From Clusia tigrina (lineage: Eukaryota > Arthropoda > Insecta > Diptera > Clusiidae), in the NCBI GenBank assembly GCA_920105625.2, contig OV050031.1:125954275-126018274 (forward strand): DNA of 64,000 nt, written 5' to 3'. Positions 32,830 through 44,009 of the stretch are shown piece after piece (the first letter of the stretch is position 1; each line of letters opens with the position of its first letter). Both the position numbers and the translations under genes were made by a program. The notes under the pieces are model-generated. The model saw only the letters and a program-made list of their open reading frames with translations, searched no databases and was not told where the DNA came from.

Positions 32830-33520
32830 TTATGTTATCACCTGAATCGTCTCTAAACTCTATCCATGAAGTAGTAACTTGAGTCATGGGAACAAGAAAA
32901 ATTCACAGGTGGCCATGTCAAGTGAATACGGAGCTAGTGGAACGGTATTAATGTTGCATTTAGTCAAATAGTCGCGCACAAGATGAGCTGGTGCTTTGCC
33001 GAGTTGTTTCTGGATAATTTCGGCCTCTTGCGACAAGCATTCTCCCTCAAACGCTTCAGTACGCTCCCAAAATACTACTTATTTGGCCTGACAAGGAATT
33101 CGTAGTGGACCTCACCACGGCAATTAAAGAAAACCGTCAACAATACCTTGATTTTAGATCGGCTTTGTTGTGATTGGGTTTTGGCGCATCTGAGAAGCGC
33201 TATTCAGATGATTTTTGGTTTCTTTCGGTTTCATATTCTTAGACCCATCTCTCGTCGCCCGGTAATTATGCATTCGATAAGATTTTGGTCCAAAGAAAGC
33301 ATTTCTTTAGCGGCGGAAATTTTTTGCAAAAAATCAGCACTTTCGGCACAAGCCGCGCTTCAACTCCCCTTACGCCAAACATCATACATAACGCTCTGCA
33401 CCGATCCGAGCGAGACACCAATATCGGCTGACATCTCCCTGATGCTGACACGACCATCTTCGAGTACAATTCTCTGGACTTTTTCGATATTTTCGCCACT
33501 CTTTTTCAACAAAATCTAGC
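32830..33520 (-). pseudogene. mariner (SETMAR/DD34D-like) transposase relic
   Basis: Minus-strand pieces in family order: a second HTH (LEDGRVSIREMSADIGVSLGSV, about 33400-33470), QSRSKIKVLLTVFFNCRGEVHYEFL (about 33090-33170), LKRLRENACRKRP (about 33040), and YSLDMATCEFFLFP (about 32900) where the third catalytic Asp is normally found as PCDFFLFP. Stops and frameshifts are frequent. This is a different lineage from the DD41D mariner and much older. Terminal repeats were not identified. Confidence 0.7.
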
Positions 33521-33529
33521 AAAAAAGCT

Positions 33530-33560
33530 CAAGAGAGAGAGAGAGAGAGATAGAGGGAGA
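33530..33560. repeat. (GA)n microsatellite
   Basis: A run of GA dinucleotides with one interruption (agagatagaggga). It directly follows the mariner relic. Confidence 0.9.
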
Positions 33561-34090
33561 CCCACAACTAGTTTTGACGAAATATAGAGGTGCATGAATA
33601 TTAACTACTTATGGCGTAGTTCATCAGTGGAAGTTGAATAATAAAAAAATTATACATTAATGCAAATAGGCACTTAGGAAATCCTGACATATGCAAATAG
33701 CGCCGCCTGATTCGCGTTGCTGTATTTATATTACGCGCACTTGATTTGAAGTACAGGCCTATTACTACCAATCAAACACCGAAAATATCCCAATGCTCCA
33801 GAGAATTTTCCACAATTGGGCAATTTCACTTAATTACATTCATTTCTAATCGGTTATCAATGACAAATTATAATCGGACATAGCCATCCGACTTGTGACT
33901 TGAATACTTTCTATCAAATATTGACCCGAAAATCATTTTGAAAAATTTCGCGCAATTAGATTTTGGAAATTTTTTTTGAGTTAGTTTGCCACACCAGCAA
34001 ATAAAATTTGAGCACGATCAGTCAATTAGTAGTATAATAGCTCTCCAAGCCTGATAGAGAATAAGATCAAGATTAATAGAAACGACTAAA
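33561..34090. other. AT-rich spacer, nothing recognised
   Basis: No open frame of note, no terminal repeats and no similarity seen to the neighbouring elements. Confidence 0.5.
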
Positions 34091-35447
34091 GAAGTCTGAA
34101 GTCGGGTTAGATCGACTTCGAAAAACCCTTTACCTTTCCTTGTGCGTGCGAATTCAACAATGGGGATGTTTTCTTCATAAATCATCACTAGGAGCATATC
34201 TTCGGTAATTTTCGGTAGGGTGCGTCGAGTGTATCATAATAGAGGAACGCGTGGCAATTGTCTGATCGACGACAATTCTTGTTTATGACTTTGTAGAATC
34301 AGTATACGTACTAATAAAAAATTTCGCTGAAAAATATTGTATAGGTCGTAAATTATAAAAATATGTCAATAGTGGGCGTGGCTGTAAAAATGTCCACATG
34401 TTGCTTTTCGTCTAAAAATGTCTAATAGATCTTAAGTAATGAATATTTGGTAATAGTGGGCGCGGCAGTAAATATATACCACCCACTTTTTGCACAGTGT
34501 TTAGTAGGAGCCACGCCCACTTTTGATATAAGGAACTTTCGGGACTAAAATTTAAATTTGCCTACCTATGCTGGTATTTATGCTAGGGGAATAAAAAATG
34601 GCAGAAGTATACATGGGGTCCATATTAGTGTGTGTGCAGAATATGGAGATAATAATACAACTGCCCCGCCTACAATTAGCCAAACATTATTACTAGGTTC
34701 CTGATAAAGATTCAGCAACAAAATTCGACAGGAAGGTTGCAGGTACTAACATTAAATACCACACAAAAATGGGCGTGTTATTTTTCCAGCCACGACCACT
34801 GTTGACCTAATATTAGAACTTACAACCTATACAATATATTTGGACGAAATTTTATATTTGTACGTATATGGGCCCTACAAAGCCATATAAAAGAATTGGC
34901 GCAGATCAGATAAAGGATACGCCTCCCTCCCATATAAAGAGCTTTGGGGACCCCACTTAAAAACAATTACCCTATCTATGCTTCTATTGATGATATATGA
35001 ATACAAATTGGTAGATGTATACATTGTGTTTGTACTAATATGCATTCCGAATATGGACAGATATTTACCACTGCCAAGCCCACAATTAACCAAAAATCAT
35101 TACTAGGTTCCTATTGAAGATTTATGAATGAAATTTCACAGGAAGGTTGCGGGTACTAATATTAAGCACGACACAAAAAATGAGCGTGTTATTTCATCAG
35201 CCACGTCGACTATTGATATATTATAATAACTTACGACCTATACAACATTTTTGGATACAATTTTATATTAGTAGTTATATTGACACTAGAAAGCCATACA
35301 CAAGAAATGGGGTCGATAAAATGAATTTAAGGTACCCTACCGAAAACTACCGTAGATATGCTCCTAATGATGATTTATGAAGAAAACATTCCCATTGTGT
35401 AACTCACACGCACAAGGAAATGTCGGTCTAACCCGACTTCTGTACTC
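34091..35447. repeat. Long inverted-repeat element with internal tandem units
   Basis: Imperfect inverted arms of about 120 bp: 34091-34215 (gaagtcgggttagatcgacttc ... aaatcatcactaggagcatat) and 35330-35447 in reverse. Between them are two diverged tandem units of about 410 bp (about 34565-34970 and 34975-35320), each with attactaggttcct, acaggaaggttgc and gcgtgttatt. The 34345-34510 stretch has gtgggcgtgg words and matches the reverse complement of about 3535-3640. No protein is encoded. It is a non-autonomous fold-back or rolling-circle-related element. The arms also match the repeat blocks at 10557 and 16896. Confidence 0.65.
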
Positions 35448-35469
35448 CTTGGTTCAAGAGTTTTGCTTC

Positions 35470-36270
35470 TGGTTTTCCTATCCCATTTGTTATCTGTAAA
35501 TTCCCGTATGTATGTCATTGATTAGTTTATTTTTGTTGTATCCTCTATTTTGGAATTGTCTTTTTTCACTTTGATAAGTTCGTTTTGTAGTATTTTCGGG
35601 AGATCGTTGTTACTTAAAATCGTCTTTATTTTTATTATATTCTCTTGGTGAAAAACTTTCTGGATTTAATTGGACGCCGGGTTGAAAATCAATCCTTTTG
35701 GGTGTTTAGGTTAAAAATTAATTTATCTTCTCGACGCATGTGGTTTTTGATACCAATTTACCTTTATTGTATTCTCTCTCCTAACAAGGAGCGTGTCCAA
35801 GTATGGCAATGCTCATCTTCTTCTTCTTTAATTGTAAAGTTTGTTGTTGTGTGACAATTGTTTGCTTATTTAATGTGTTTATTATTTCATTTCTGCTTCC
35901 AATTGCGAAAATGTCGTCTACAAACTTGGACCAACATACCAACAAAACAAAGACTTAATTATAAAACGGACACTGATAGCTGTGCACACCTATTCAGAAA
36001 ACTTGTTTGAGAAAAGTAAACATACAAAATAACAACAACAAATACAAACAGTTGACCAAAAAAAAATGAAGACCACCATTTAATGTAAGGCATGTTATAT
36101 TATCTTTAGTCTGTACTTTTCATTTAAGTGACATATCTGAAAATTCTAAGTGCAAAGATATTTGTTCATATAAAATGTTTTTAAATGTAATTGTTATTAA
36201 TTGTAGACCCTGAGGATGGTTTCCGGAGGAACCTGATATTGGGAACATTTAAATTAACTAAAGGCAAAAC
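35470..36270 (-). mobile_element. Penelope-like element relic with fold-back end
   Basis: 35470-35936 matches 45490-45925 (the RT C-terminal part on the minus strand) with many substitutions and loss of the GIY-YIG region. At 35937 the orientation flips: acataccaacaaaacaaagac ... aggatggtttccgg (35937-36240) matches the right arm of the 44.7-50.3-kb element. So this copy also ends in an inverted copy of its own 3' end. Its counterpart of the Harbinger target reads aatgtaaggca, an uninterrupted site. Confidence 0.7.
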
Positions 36271-36318
36271 AAAGTTTATTTTGAAATATAAGAAATTATT
36301 TGACATTGAAAAACACCG

Positions 36319-36708
36319 TGTTGGTTTGTTCTTCAATATAAGGAAAGAGCGCTTATTCTTAAAACCATAAGTCTTATTTACTATTTACAATGAACACTTA
36401 CAGTCTAGGTAAGCACCTTTCTGGTGTTCCAGTTACGCAATTGTTGATTGGTGTCAGTGGGTTAGGCCAACTGACCTACTCTATAGTATAATATCGATGC
36501 GTTCTATAGGTCTAATGCCAACCCAAAAGCGGAACGGCGACACCCTAAAAGTTCACATAATGAATACTATTTATTTATAGTATTTGCACCCTAGCTTAAT
36601 TAGTTGGTACTTGTAATACTTTTAAATGCTAACTACACCAAATGTGTGGTGTCTATTAGGAGTTCATACTGTGAGTCAACTACACGCAGGTAGCTTGATT
36701 CTGACTCA
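36319..36708 (-). repeat. Gypsy 2 LTR (3' LTR)
   Basis: 390 bp, about 90 percent similar by eye to 43606-44009. It lacks about 14 bases (aaaaatacaagaatgttct-like segment) present in the other LTR near 43876. The divergence implies an old insertion. Confidence 0.85.
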
Positions 36709-36740
36709 AAACATTCCTCCCCTCTTTCTAGAAGGGCGGA

Positions 36741-36820
36741 AGTGCAACTACCTTCTAGTGCAACTACCTTCTAGTGCAACTACCTTCTAGTGCAACTACC
36801 TTCTAGTGCAACTACCTTCT
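36741..36820. repeat. Five perfect 16-bp tandem repeats
   Basis: agtgcaactaccttct repeated five times without change, just inside the left LTR of gypsy 2. Perfect identity points to recent slippage. Confidence 0.95.
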
Positions 36821-36949
36821 AGTGAATATTTATATCCTGCTTCTTGCACTGTAAACAATGTACATTTTTCTTAATCCTTTAATACGTATATTTTTTAAAT
36901 TCACATATTTTGGATTCTATCATTGTCTTTACATTTTTATATTTTTAAT

Positions 36950-37090
36950 TTTGTGGTTTAGTGGTAAGCATACTAAACTCAGACCACGAGGGTCGCAGGT
37001 TCAAACCCTACCACGGGCTTTGTCTCCAAAATATTCTTTCTATAAAATCCTTTTCTTTTCGAGTCGAAAGCCTCTGTAGCTAATTTTTTA
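36950..37090 (+). mobile_element. tRNA-derived SINE with LINE-like 3' tail
   Basis: The head resembles a tRNA: an A-box-like tggtttagtggtaagca (36954-36970) and a B-box ggttcaaaccc (36998-37008), spaced as in tRNA genes, with a possible acceptor pairing (ttgtgg against ccacgg). A 35-bp unrelated body follows, then gaaagcctctgtagcta (37066-37082), identical to a stretch in the 3' UTR of the resident I-like LINE at about 26565-26581, then a T-rich end. A SINE that borrows a LINE tail can use that LINE's RT. It is not a functional tRNA: the acceptor stem is imperfect and there is no clear anticodon arm. Confidence 0.6.
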
Positions 37091-37600
37091 AATTTTCTTT
37101 TGTATTCCATTCATTTTTTATATTATGTTATGTTTTCTTTTTTTATTTTTTTTCTTTTTTTTATTTCTTTTGTACCTTTTTGTATATTTGTTCTTTTATT
37201 TCTATCTTTGTACTATTTTTTTTATTTCCTGCTTTTTTTAATTTTGGTCCTTCATTAACCCTTTTCTCACTGGGATATATTCAAACAAAATTATAAAGTT
37301 TATTAATAATAATATAATTCTATTATATAAGTATAAGTTCTTACTCTACACTGCGACCTCTGCTACCTGCTGGTCCGGGTGTCGGCCGTCTTTGTTTGAT
37401 TGAGTCCTTCGGCAAACTCTGCATACCCCTTCCTTCTTTTTAAATGTGAATTCCCTCTTAGGACTCGGTGAGGACCGCTACTTTGTATTCGGATTTAGCC
37501 TCCTTAACCAAGTCGCTGATTGATTTTATTGGTATTCATATTTTTCCACACATCCTGATGGTGTAATAGCGAAAATGCTGCTGGAGTAGTGAGAGTGCGT
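37091..37600. other. T-rich non-coding part of gypsy 2
   Basis: Long pyrimidine-rich runs at 37105-37250 (ttttattttttttcttttttt). No gene is visible. Confidence 0.5.
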
Positions 37601-38550
37601 TTTTAGTGCGTTTCTAGGAGATTATTCATTAACTTCTGGAGTTTTGATGATGCTTCGCCTCTTCTGATGATGGAAGTCCATAAACTGTACCGTGACTCAT
37701 CTCGTGCTCTGTATTCCGCGCCAATCATATTATAGCCTGTGCCCATTTGATTCATACGTGTTGCTTTGCCTGAGCACACCGCCTTTACCACTATTGGTTC
37801 GTCAAAACGAATCTATTTATAGATTAGGTGTTTACCAGAACTCCAGAACTCCGTTCATGCTCTAATTTCTATATTATTCGGTTGAGCAACTCTTCCGGGT
37901 GATATCATAATCATTTTGCTAGATCCACAACCCGGCGATTTTTCTCTTTTTTTCTGGATTGCCAATGTAAAGTTCTTGCGATTGGCTTTCGGAAATGTAG
38001 TCGTACCTGGTATTTGGTGATAAACTCCAATATGCATTCAATCGCTTTGGGATAGCGTATACATTTTACATCGTCAATCATTACAACAGTTATAGTGGAA
38101 CTCTGATAACTACTGTTAGACCTTTTATGTCTACGTGGTTCGCAATTTGGTAATTCGTTAAACTGCTCTGGCGCCATATTGTACCAAGAGATGCCTCTCA
38201 ATGATGGCGTTGCCTCGGGTAACTTGTTCAAAGTTAGAAACAATGGACGCAGCTTGGCATGCAATAGATCGCCAAACACCGTTATTTCTGTGTTGATGCT
38301 TCGCAATTACGCCTTAGCTCAGTACCACTGGCCGCAGGTTATCTTCCAGAAAGTTTATTCGTCATGCCCTGGCTTCGACGCTGCAGTGCGCTCCTTTCAA
38401 GTCCATGTTGCATATGATGATCCACCAAGATATTCTTATCTGCCCATAACGCATTGAAACTTAAAAATATACGTAACCTATATATATCGGACTTCTTTCT
38501 TACCAATCTTTCCATTATTAACAAATTTACTTTATAAACAACCATCGGTT
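37600..38550 (-). pseudogene. Possible env-like relic of gypsy 2
   Basis: The position, between integrase and the 3' LTR, is where insect errantivirus-like elements carry env. The minus-strand translation in changing frames has short pieces suggestive of an F-type glycoprotein (a VVIRVPL-like strand, then YAIPK). It is full of stops. I cannot see a signal peptide, furin site or membrane anchor. It could equally be unrelated DNA. Confidence 0.2.
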
Positions 38551-40130
38551 TAAATTTTGTTTTTAAATAAAGTTTAAAAATTTTTAAATTTTTCTTACTT
38601 GCAATTATACATTTTTTTTCTTATAATAGGTATTTTCTTTTTTATTCTAATACATATGTAGAAATTATTTTATTATTATTTTGTTTTTTCTTTACAAATT
38701 TGTTTTTCCTTTTAATCGTGAGCAAATTTTTTGCCCATCTGATGACATAAGCGAGAGTATTCAAAATATACCCGTTTATGTGAAAACATTGTCAATTGTA
38801 TGACTAAATTTTTCATCGCACCTAATGGTTCTTAAATTAGTTATCGCCTGGTATGTATATACCCGTAAATGAGTGTATCATCTCACACCCTCTAACTTAC
38901 TCGTATATGACCACATACATATGTTTTTCTCGTCTTTCCTTTTCAAAGTTCAAGAGTTTTTATTTAATATTAATATAGTAATATGCATTGGGGAAGAGGA
39001 GTGGAATTTTAACCGTCTTATACCCTTTTTTGTACAAGGACGTACCCGGTATTATAGGTACTATTTGTAACCATTTATTAATATCTTTCATTTGTTTAGC
39101 GATTTTTTCCTTTCATAATGCTATTCTTACTTATATTTAAATGTTTCCCTTGTATTTCTTTCTAATCCATTACTTTGTCCCACATTATCTCTCCTCCTTC
39201 ATTTTACTTTATCTTGCTTATTCTAAATTCTACTAAGCTACAAGTCCAATCAATTCCCACAAAATTCACTTTAGTTTTATTTTTATTTATGTTGACATAT
39301 TTTTTCTTAATTTGCCCACATTATTTTATGTAAGTTTATACGTACTTGTGTGTGGCGTTCATTCATAAATACATAATGCTGACTCGTACAGAACTACTCA
39401 AACTCGTTTATACCCCAAAGAAATATTATATGTAATTTTTATTTTACATTACGGATTGCTTCTTTTATTCCTAATCCTATCTTTTCTTTTCTTCTTAATG
39501 TCTATTTTTGCTAAAGTATCTTCGACCTAGTCCAATTTAAAAAATATATATTCTTATTATCATACTTAGTTATTAGAATGCATGCGCATACATTCATTCC
39601 AATGTTTCCTATTGCGACAAATTTTGTCCACCTTCATATCATGTACCAAGTTAGTACGAACGTACGTATACAAACATATATGCACTGCATACTCATACTA
39701 TATGCAAAGTTTGTACGAATGCATACGTATACGTGCACTGCTAACATTTCCGCCCTGCATGCGCTCCACTTTGCGCTTTTGAATTAAATAAATTTTTGGC
39801 CAGATGAATTAAATAAATTTTTCCTTCATATTATTTTTTCTTCAGATGAATTTTGATTCTCGAATCTGTATTTTTTCTATTCCACATTTTTGTCATCACT
39901 AATCTTTACCTTACTTAATATTTTTCAACCATTCTCTCTCTTCTTATTCTTGTTCTTACTGCATTTTAGCTGCAGTATTTGCTTGCATATTAACATTATG
40001 TAATTTATTAACGACCTTGTTCAACACGGTTCAATTTCACATTATGCTTGTTAATAAAATGTTGATTTCAGTTGCTCATCAAATGAGCAATATGAGTGTG
40101 TTCGACTGTACTAGACTACAAACACATGTT
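38551..40130. other. AT-rich internal part of gypsy 2, no gene recognised
   Basis: About 1.6 kb with low-complexity T-rich sequence and no convincing frame. The overlapping frames at 39578-39787 come from gcatac/acgtac-rich sequence and are not supported. Confidence 0.5.
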
Positions 40131-40139
40131 CTTTAGTTG

Positions 40140-40480
40140 TTAGTTTTCAAATGGAATAACTTTAGTAAGTTTACCTTTAATCGTTACCACCCTGGTAACT
40201 GGGTTGTGGATTTCTGCCACCGTATACGGCCTTAACCACACAGGAGAAAATATATTTTTCCTAGTTTGGTTCTTCATTAGTACTCGGTCACCCACATGAA
40301 AAACTACTAGGTTTAGTACCTGGTTGTAGGCTTCTATGTCTACACGTTTACCACGATCTTGGTTTTCTCTCGTAGGTTTTCCAAGATCCCTGGTGTCCAC
40401 CTAGATGTGAATCATGGAAACCTTTCAGCACCTCCTGAATATTTTTGTCACTCTCGCGCCACTCTACCCTGTTGGCCAGC
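40140..40480 (-). pseudogene. Gypsy 2 integrase, core deleted
   Basis: Minus strand: IQEVLKGFHDSHLGGHQG (N-terminal zinc-binding region, about 40395-40450) is followed almost at once by VDIEAYNQVLNLVVFHVGDRVLMKNQTRKN and FSPVWLRPYTVAEIHNP (C-terminal domain). The whole DDE core between them is gone, so no integrase activity was possible. Confidence 0.7.
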
Positions 40481-40559
40481 TGTTTGTCTCTTTAGTCATT
40501 CTTTTATTTTATTTATACTGATTATCTGTCAACTACTAACTGTTTAACATTGGTCTTCT

Positions 40560-41260
40560 CTGTTTACATTGGGCTTTGCCTTTGCTCTAGTTTGAACTAC
40601 CGATATATTTTGCTTTTGTGGTACTCTGCTAAGTGCATCTGCACTTAGGTTCTTTTTCTCAGGCTTGTATATGATTTCAAAATCATATTCAGACAATTTT
40701 TGCCGAAAACATACCAACCAAGAGGTTTGATCTTTAAGATTCGTTATGCCTCTCAGCGGTTGATGGTCGGTATAAATTTTGAATAGGCGTCCTAGCAGAT
40801 ATGTCCTAAAATTCTTCGTACCCTACACTGTGGCTAGAAATTCGTACTCTATTGTGGACTATCTCTTCTTCGTATCGCTAAAAGCCCTGCTTGCGAATGC
40901 TATTGGTCGGTCATTACCGACTTCCCTTTGTGACAACACTGCCCATAATGCTTCATTTCTTGCATCGGTGGTCAACAAACAAGTTTGCTGAAAGTCGGGG
41001 TACGCTAAGATCGGTGGCTAGCTTTTTAGCCTCTCGAATGCTTGTTGACAGCTCTCTGTCCATTCGAACTTTGCTTCTGTTCGTAGCAACTTATTAATTA
41101 GCAACGCAATGCCGGCTATCCTCATATCCGTACAAATGGCTTCTATAGATGCCTTCTCTTCCGAGTTTAGGCTTGGGTCTAATTTCAGTGACTCTAGTAC
41201 TATTTAAATCCTTTTTCTTTTATCTACCTCCTTAATCTCATTAACCGGAACATAATTTGG
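40560..41260 (-). pseudogene. Gypsy 2 RT start fused to RNase H
   Basis: Minus strand: LKLDPSLNSEEKASIEAICTD (start of the RT region, about 41140-41200) runs directly into ALLINKLLRTEAKFEWTESCQQAFERLK (about 41030-41110), which belongs after the RT palm. About 250 residues, including the YXDD active site, are deleted. RNase H follows: LLTTDARNEALWAVLSQ, TDHQPLRGI, EIIYKPEKKN and ADALSR. Several stops are present. Confidence 0.7.
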
Positions 41261-41349
41261 TTTCTTAAAATTATCGTAGCTAGTAAACTTAAGCCTAAAG
41301 TCTCTATCTAGAAGGTAGTCTTTTTCCGATGCACTTAGTACGCAAGCAT

Positions 41350-42400
41350 ACACCTTACGTGTGTTACGGTTTCTCCCATATATACACCCTCCGTTGACTG
41401 CTGCTTGTGCAAAACAACAGTCCTAAGTTTCGTGTTATATGTATAGGAACTACTCTAGTTGACCTTGCATTTACTACCTCCAAACTACTATTCTTAACCC
41501 TATTCACAGTTGCTTCCTGCCATGACTTCAATGGAAGAGTAAGGATCCTATTCTTATCTATTATATAACTGTTTCTCCACCGCATCCAGTATGGGGTGGC
41601 CCCAGATTTTATCGAGCCCAATTAATCCACCCTCCCTGATACTTTCTCTATCCAATTCCACTGCGTGCACCCTCAAACTCATTCCCTTAACTTCACTGTG
41701 CCCTACTACGAGTGACCCCATTGTCCTGATGCAACTTCCTAACGCTCCGTTAAGCATTGTTACATCCTTTGGGTTAACATCTAGTCCTTTCCGTAAAATA
41801 CTAGATTTTATGAGGCTGGTGTCCGCTTCTAAATCTACCAAAAGCACTAGGTTTCCACTAGCTGCTTCCTTGCAAGGTATCTAGATGAAGGCATCACCTA
41901 TGCTGCTCACTACGAAACAACGTCCTTTTATTTCCAAAATAGTGGCGTATCCTAACTCTTCTAATTTTTTCCTCCATGCACCGCAGTTATCCTTTACGAT
42001 CTTATATTATCTAAAAATGTTCATGATTATCTTCACTATAAACTCTCGTACCACGTTCGCGGCGATTGGCCTATACTTTCTAACCTTATTTGAACTTAAC
42101 CTTAGTACTAGAATCATCACAGTTACCCAAATCAAAACGCAATCAAAAAATTTTTCCCGGAGAGACTCTTGCTCCGACGTATCTTGAACCATAGTCCAAC
42201 ATACTTTACTCGACAAATGGTATTGAGAGCCTCTGGCTCCTCCTTTTCCTGGAGTGTAGTTCTTATATGACTGGTCGCACGTACTTCAGGCCTAATTATT
42301 TCTTCCTTTCTTTCGGCTTTCCAGTCTATTGGCCTCGTCTGGGCCGTTGGAAGTTTCCCTGGTCCCTTTGTTGTCCACCGTAATTTCTATTTTTATATAT
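41350..42400 (-). pseudogene. Gypsy 2 Gag end and protease
   Basis: 41847-41364 contains the protease: LLVDLEADTSLIKSSIL, where the active site DTGADTSLI has changed to DLEADTSLI, followed by LRVHAVELDRESIREGGLIGLDKI. Upstream (41880-42400) are fragments with many stops and a basic, Gly/Arg-rich piece near 42330. The changed active site (TG to LE) and the stops rule out activity. Confidence 0.55.
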
Positions 42401-43300
42401 ATATTTTTTTTTACTTGTTTACCATTACAAGTTCCACATCCGCTATCTACTGGCGTCCATTAAATCCTTCCATCAATGCAAATTGGTCCTTAACTCACAG
42501 ATCTTCCTTGATTTCCTCACATGTATCCTGACATGTTCGCCCGACTCCAATTATCCTTTCACTGTATTTAATTCTCCTAAAAACTCCATATAAAATGGCT
42601 ATATGTTCGACAAAAACCCAATTTGGCCTTTCAGTCAAAAATGGCATATTACATTCCATTAATTTGAATCCATATTTAAAAAAATTAACCCCTTATAAGG
42701 CAAATCAATTCATAAACTCCAACAGTTTAGAATAAAAATTCAACATGACCGTTGGATCCCTATTGAAATTTCACTATAAATTAAACAAGCCTCATCAAAA
42801 TGCATGTTTCTTCCCAAACTTACATGCGTCATAGTTTTCCAAAAATTTGTTTTCTACTAAAAGTTTAAAGCAATACTTTCAAAATCCAAAATTACATGAT
42901 TCAATCCCGGTAATTTGAATCCATATTCAAAAATTTACCTGTAACGTAAGCGCCACGAAATAAGAGTATTTATATTTTTCCTAATACCCTAAGCTCAAGG
43001 TATTTAATCGTGTGTAATCAAATGTAAAAAATGTGCATTCAAAAATGTCCCTAACGACAAACAAACACAAATCCCCCACCAAAAAAATCATCACAGCTAA
43101 GACGACATACATAGACCGTCCGATCATACTGATGGTTTCTGTTTGCCCATACAAAGCTACGTGCAACAACGCAATCGCGCCTTTATGTTGCAACTTCTTT
43201 GACCAGCGCTTCGGCGCCTTCAGGTTCGAAGAAGTATCTACTTATTATACGCTAGTTATACTTGCACTCACCATTGTCCAATTTGGTGACATCTCGTCTG

Positions 43301-43470
43301 TTGCAGGTTGCTTCGCCTGCTTCAGTGTTCTCTGCCCTGGGTTATCCTTTAAATTTGTTGCAGGATGCTTTGCCTGCTTCAGAGTTCCTTGCCCTCGGTG
43401 TCCTCCAGATTTGTTGCAGGATGCTTTGCCTGCTTTAGGGTTCGTTGTCCTGGGTTTCCTCCTGTAGGTC
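43301..43470. repeat. Three tandem units of about 57 bp in the gypsy 2 leader/Gag region
   Basis: ttgcagg(a/t)tgctttgcctgc recurs at 43301, 43358 and 43414. On the minus strand it can encode a KQAKHPAT-type peptide repeat. On the plus strand it makes the Cys-rich shadow AGCFACF. It lies just inside the 5' LTR. Confidence 0.8.
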
Positions 43471-43605
43471 GTTATGACCGGCTGCGTTATGTTGCGCCAA
43501 AATGTTGTGATCCGTGCGTGTCGTCGCTAGTGGCGAGCGCCCTTCTCTTGCCGGTAATGGGCGCTGGCATGGACGAGAATCTGGTGGTTGCCAGGTAAAA
43601 AACCG

Positions 43606-44009
43606 TGTTTAATTTGTTCTTCAATATAAGGCAAGAGCGTTTATTCTTAGTCTTATTTACTCTTTACAATGAACACTTACAGTCTAGGTAAGCACCTTTC
43701 TGGTGTTCCTAGTTACGAAATTGTTGATTGGTGTCAGTGGGTTAGGCCAACTGACCTTCCCTATAATAGGATGTCGATGGTGCATTCTATAGGCCGATGT
43801 CAACCCAAAATCGGAACTGTGATACCCTAACAGTTCACATAATGAATACTATTTATTTATAGTATTTACACCCTAAAAATACAAGAATGTTCTTGCTTAA
43901 TTAGTTAATACTTGAAATACTTTTAAATGCCAACTACACCAAATGTGTGGTGTCTATTACGAGTAGATACTGTGAGTCAACTACTCGAAGCTAGCTTGAT
44001 TCTGACTCA
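43606..44009 (-). repeat. Gypsy 2 LTR (5' LTR)
   Basis: 404 bp, the partner of 36319-36708. The sequence inside it (43590-43605) does not show a primer site I can match to a tRNA. Confidence 0.85.

Larger units (their letters stand above)
36319..44009 (-). mobile_element. Ty3/gypsy LTR retrotransposon 2, multiply deleted
   Basis: LTRs at 36319-36708 and 43606-44009 start tgttggttt/tgtttaatt and end gactca. On the minus strand the internal parts run Gag/protease (41350-42400), a short RT start joined to RNase H (40560-41260), integrase ends (40140-40480) and a possible env relic (37600-38550). A purine-rich tract (complement of 36711-36730) adjoins the left LTR as expected for plus-strand priming. 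The RT core and integrase core are missing. A tRNA-derived SINE lies at 36950-37090. I could not define a target duplication or a clear primer site. Confidence 0.8.

Noticed and set aside
36950..37030. Functional tRNA gene
   Set aside because: A- and B-box-like motifs are present, but the acceptor stem pairs poorly, no clean anticodon arm can be drawn, and a LINE-like tail follows. A SINE head explains it better.
39578..39787. Overlapping 66- and 69-residue plus-strand frames
   Set aside because: They arise from repetitive gcatac/acgtac-type sequence in a dead gypsy interior, with no motif or supporting context.
43033..43598. Plus-strand Cys-rich frames with AGCFACF repeats
   Set aside because: They lie over a 57-bp minisatellite in the leader/Gag region of a minus-strand gypsy element, with no family similarity. 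The coding sense is the other strand.
36319..44009. Target duplication and primer site for gypsy 2
   Set aside because: Flanks accg and caac do not match, and the sequence inside the 5' LTR fits no tRNA I can name, so neither was called.
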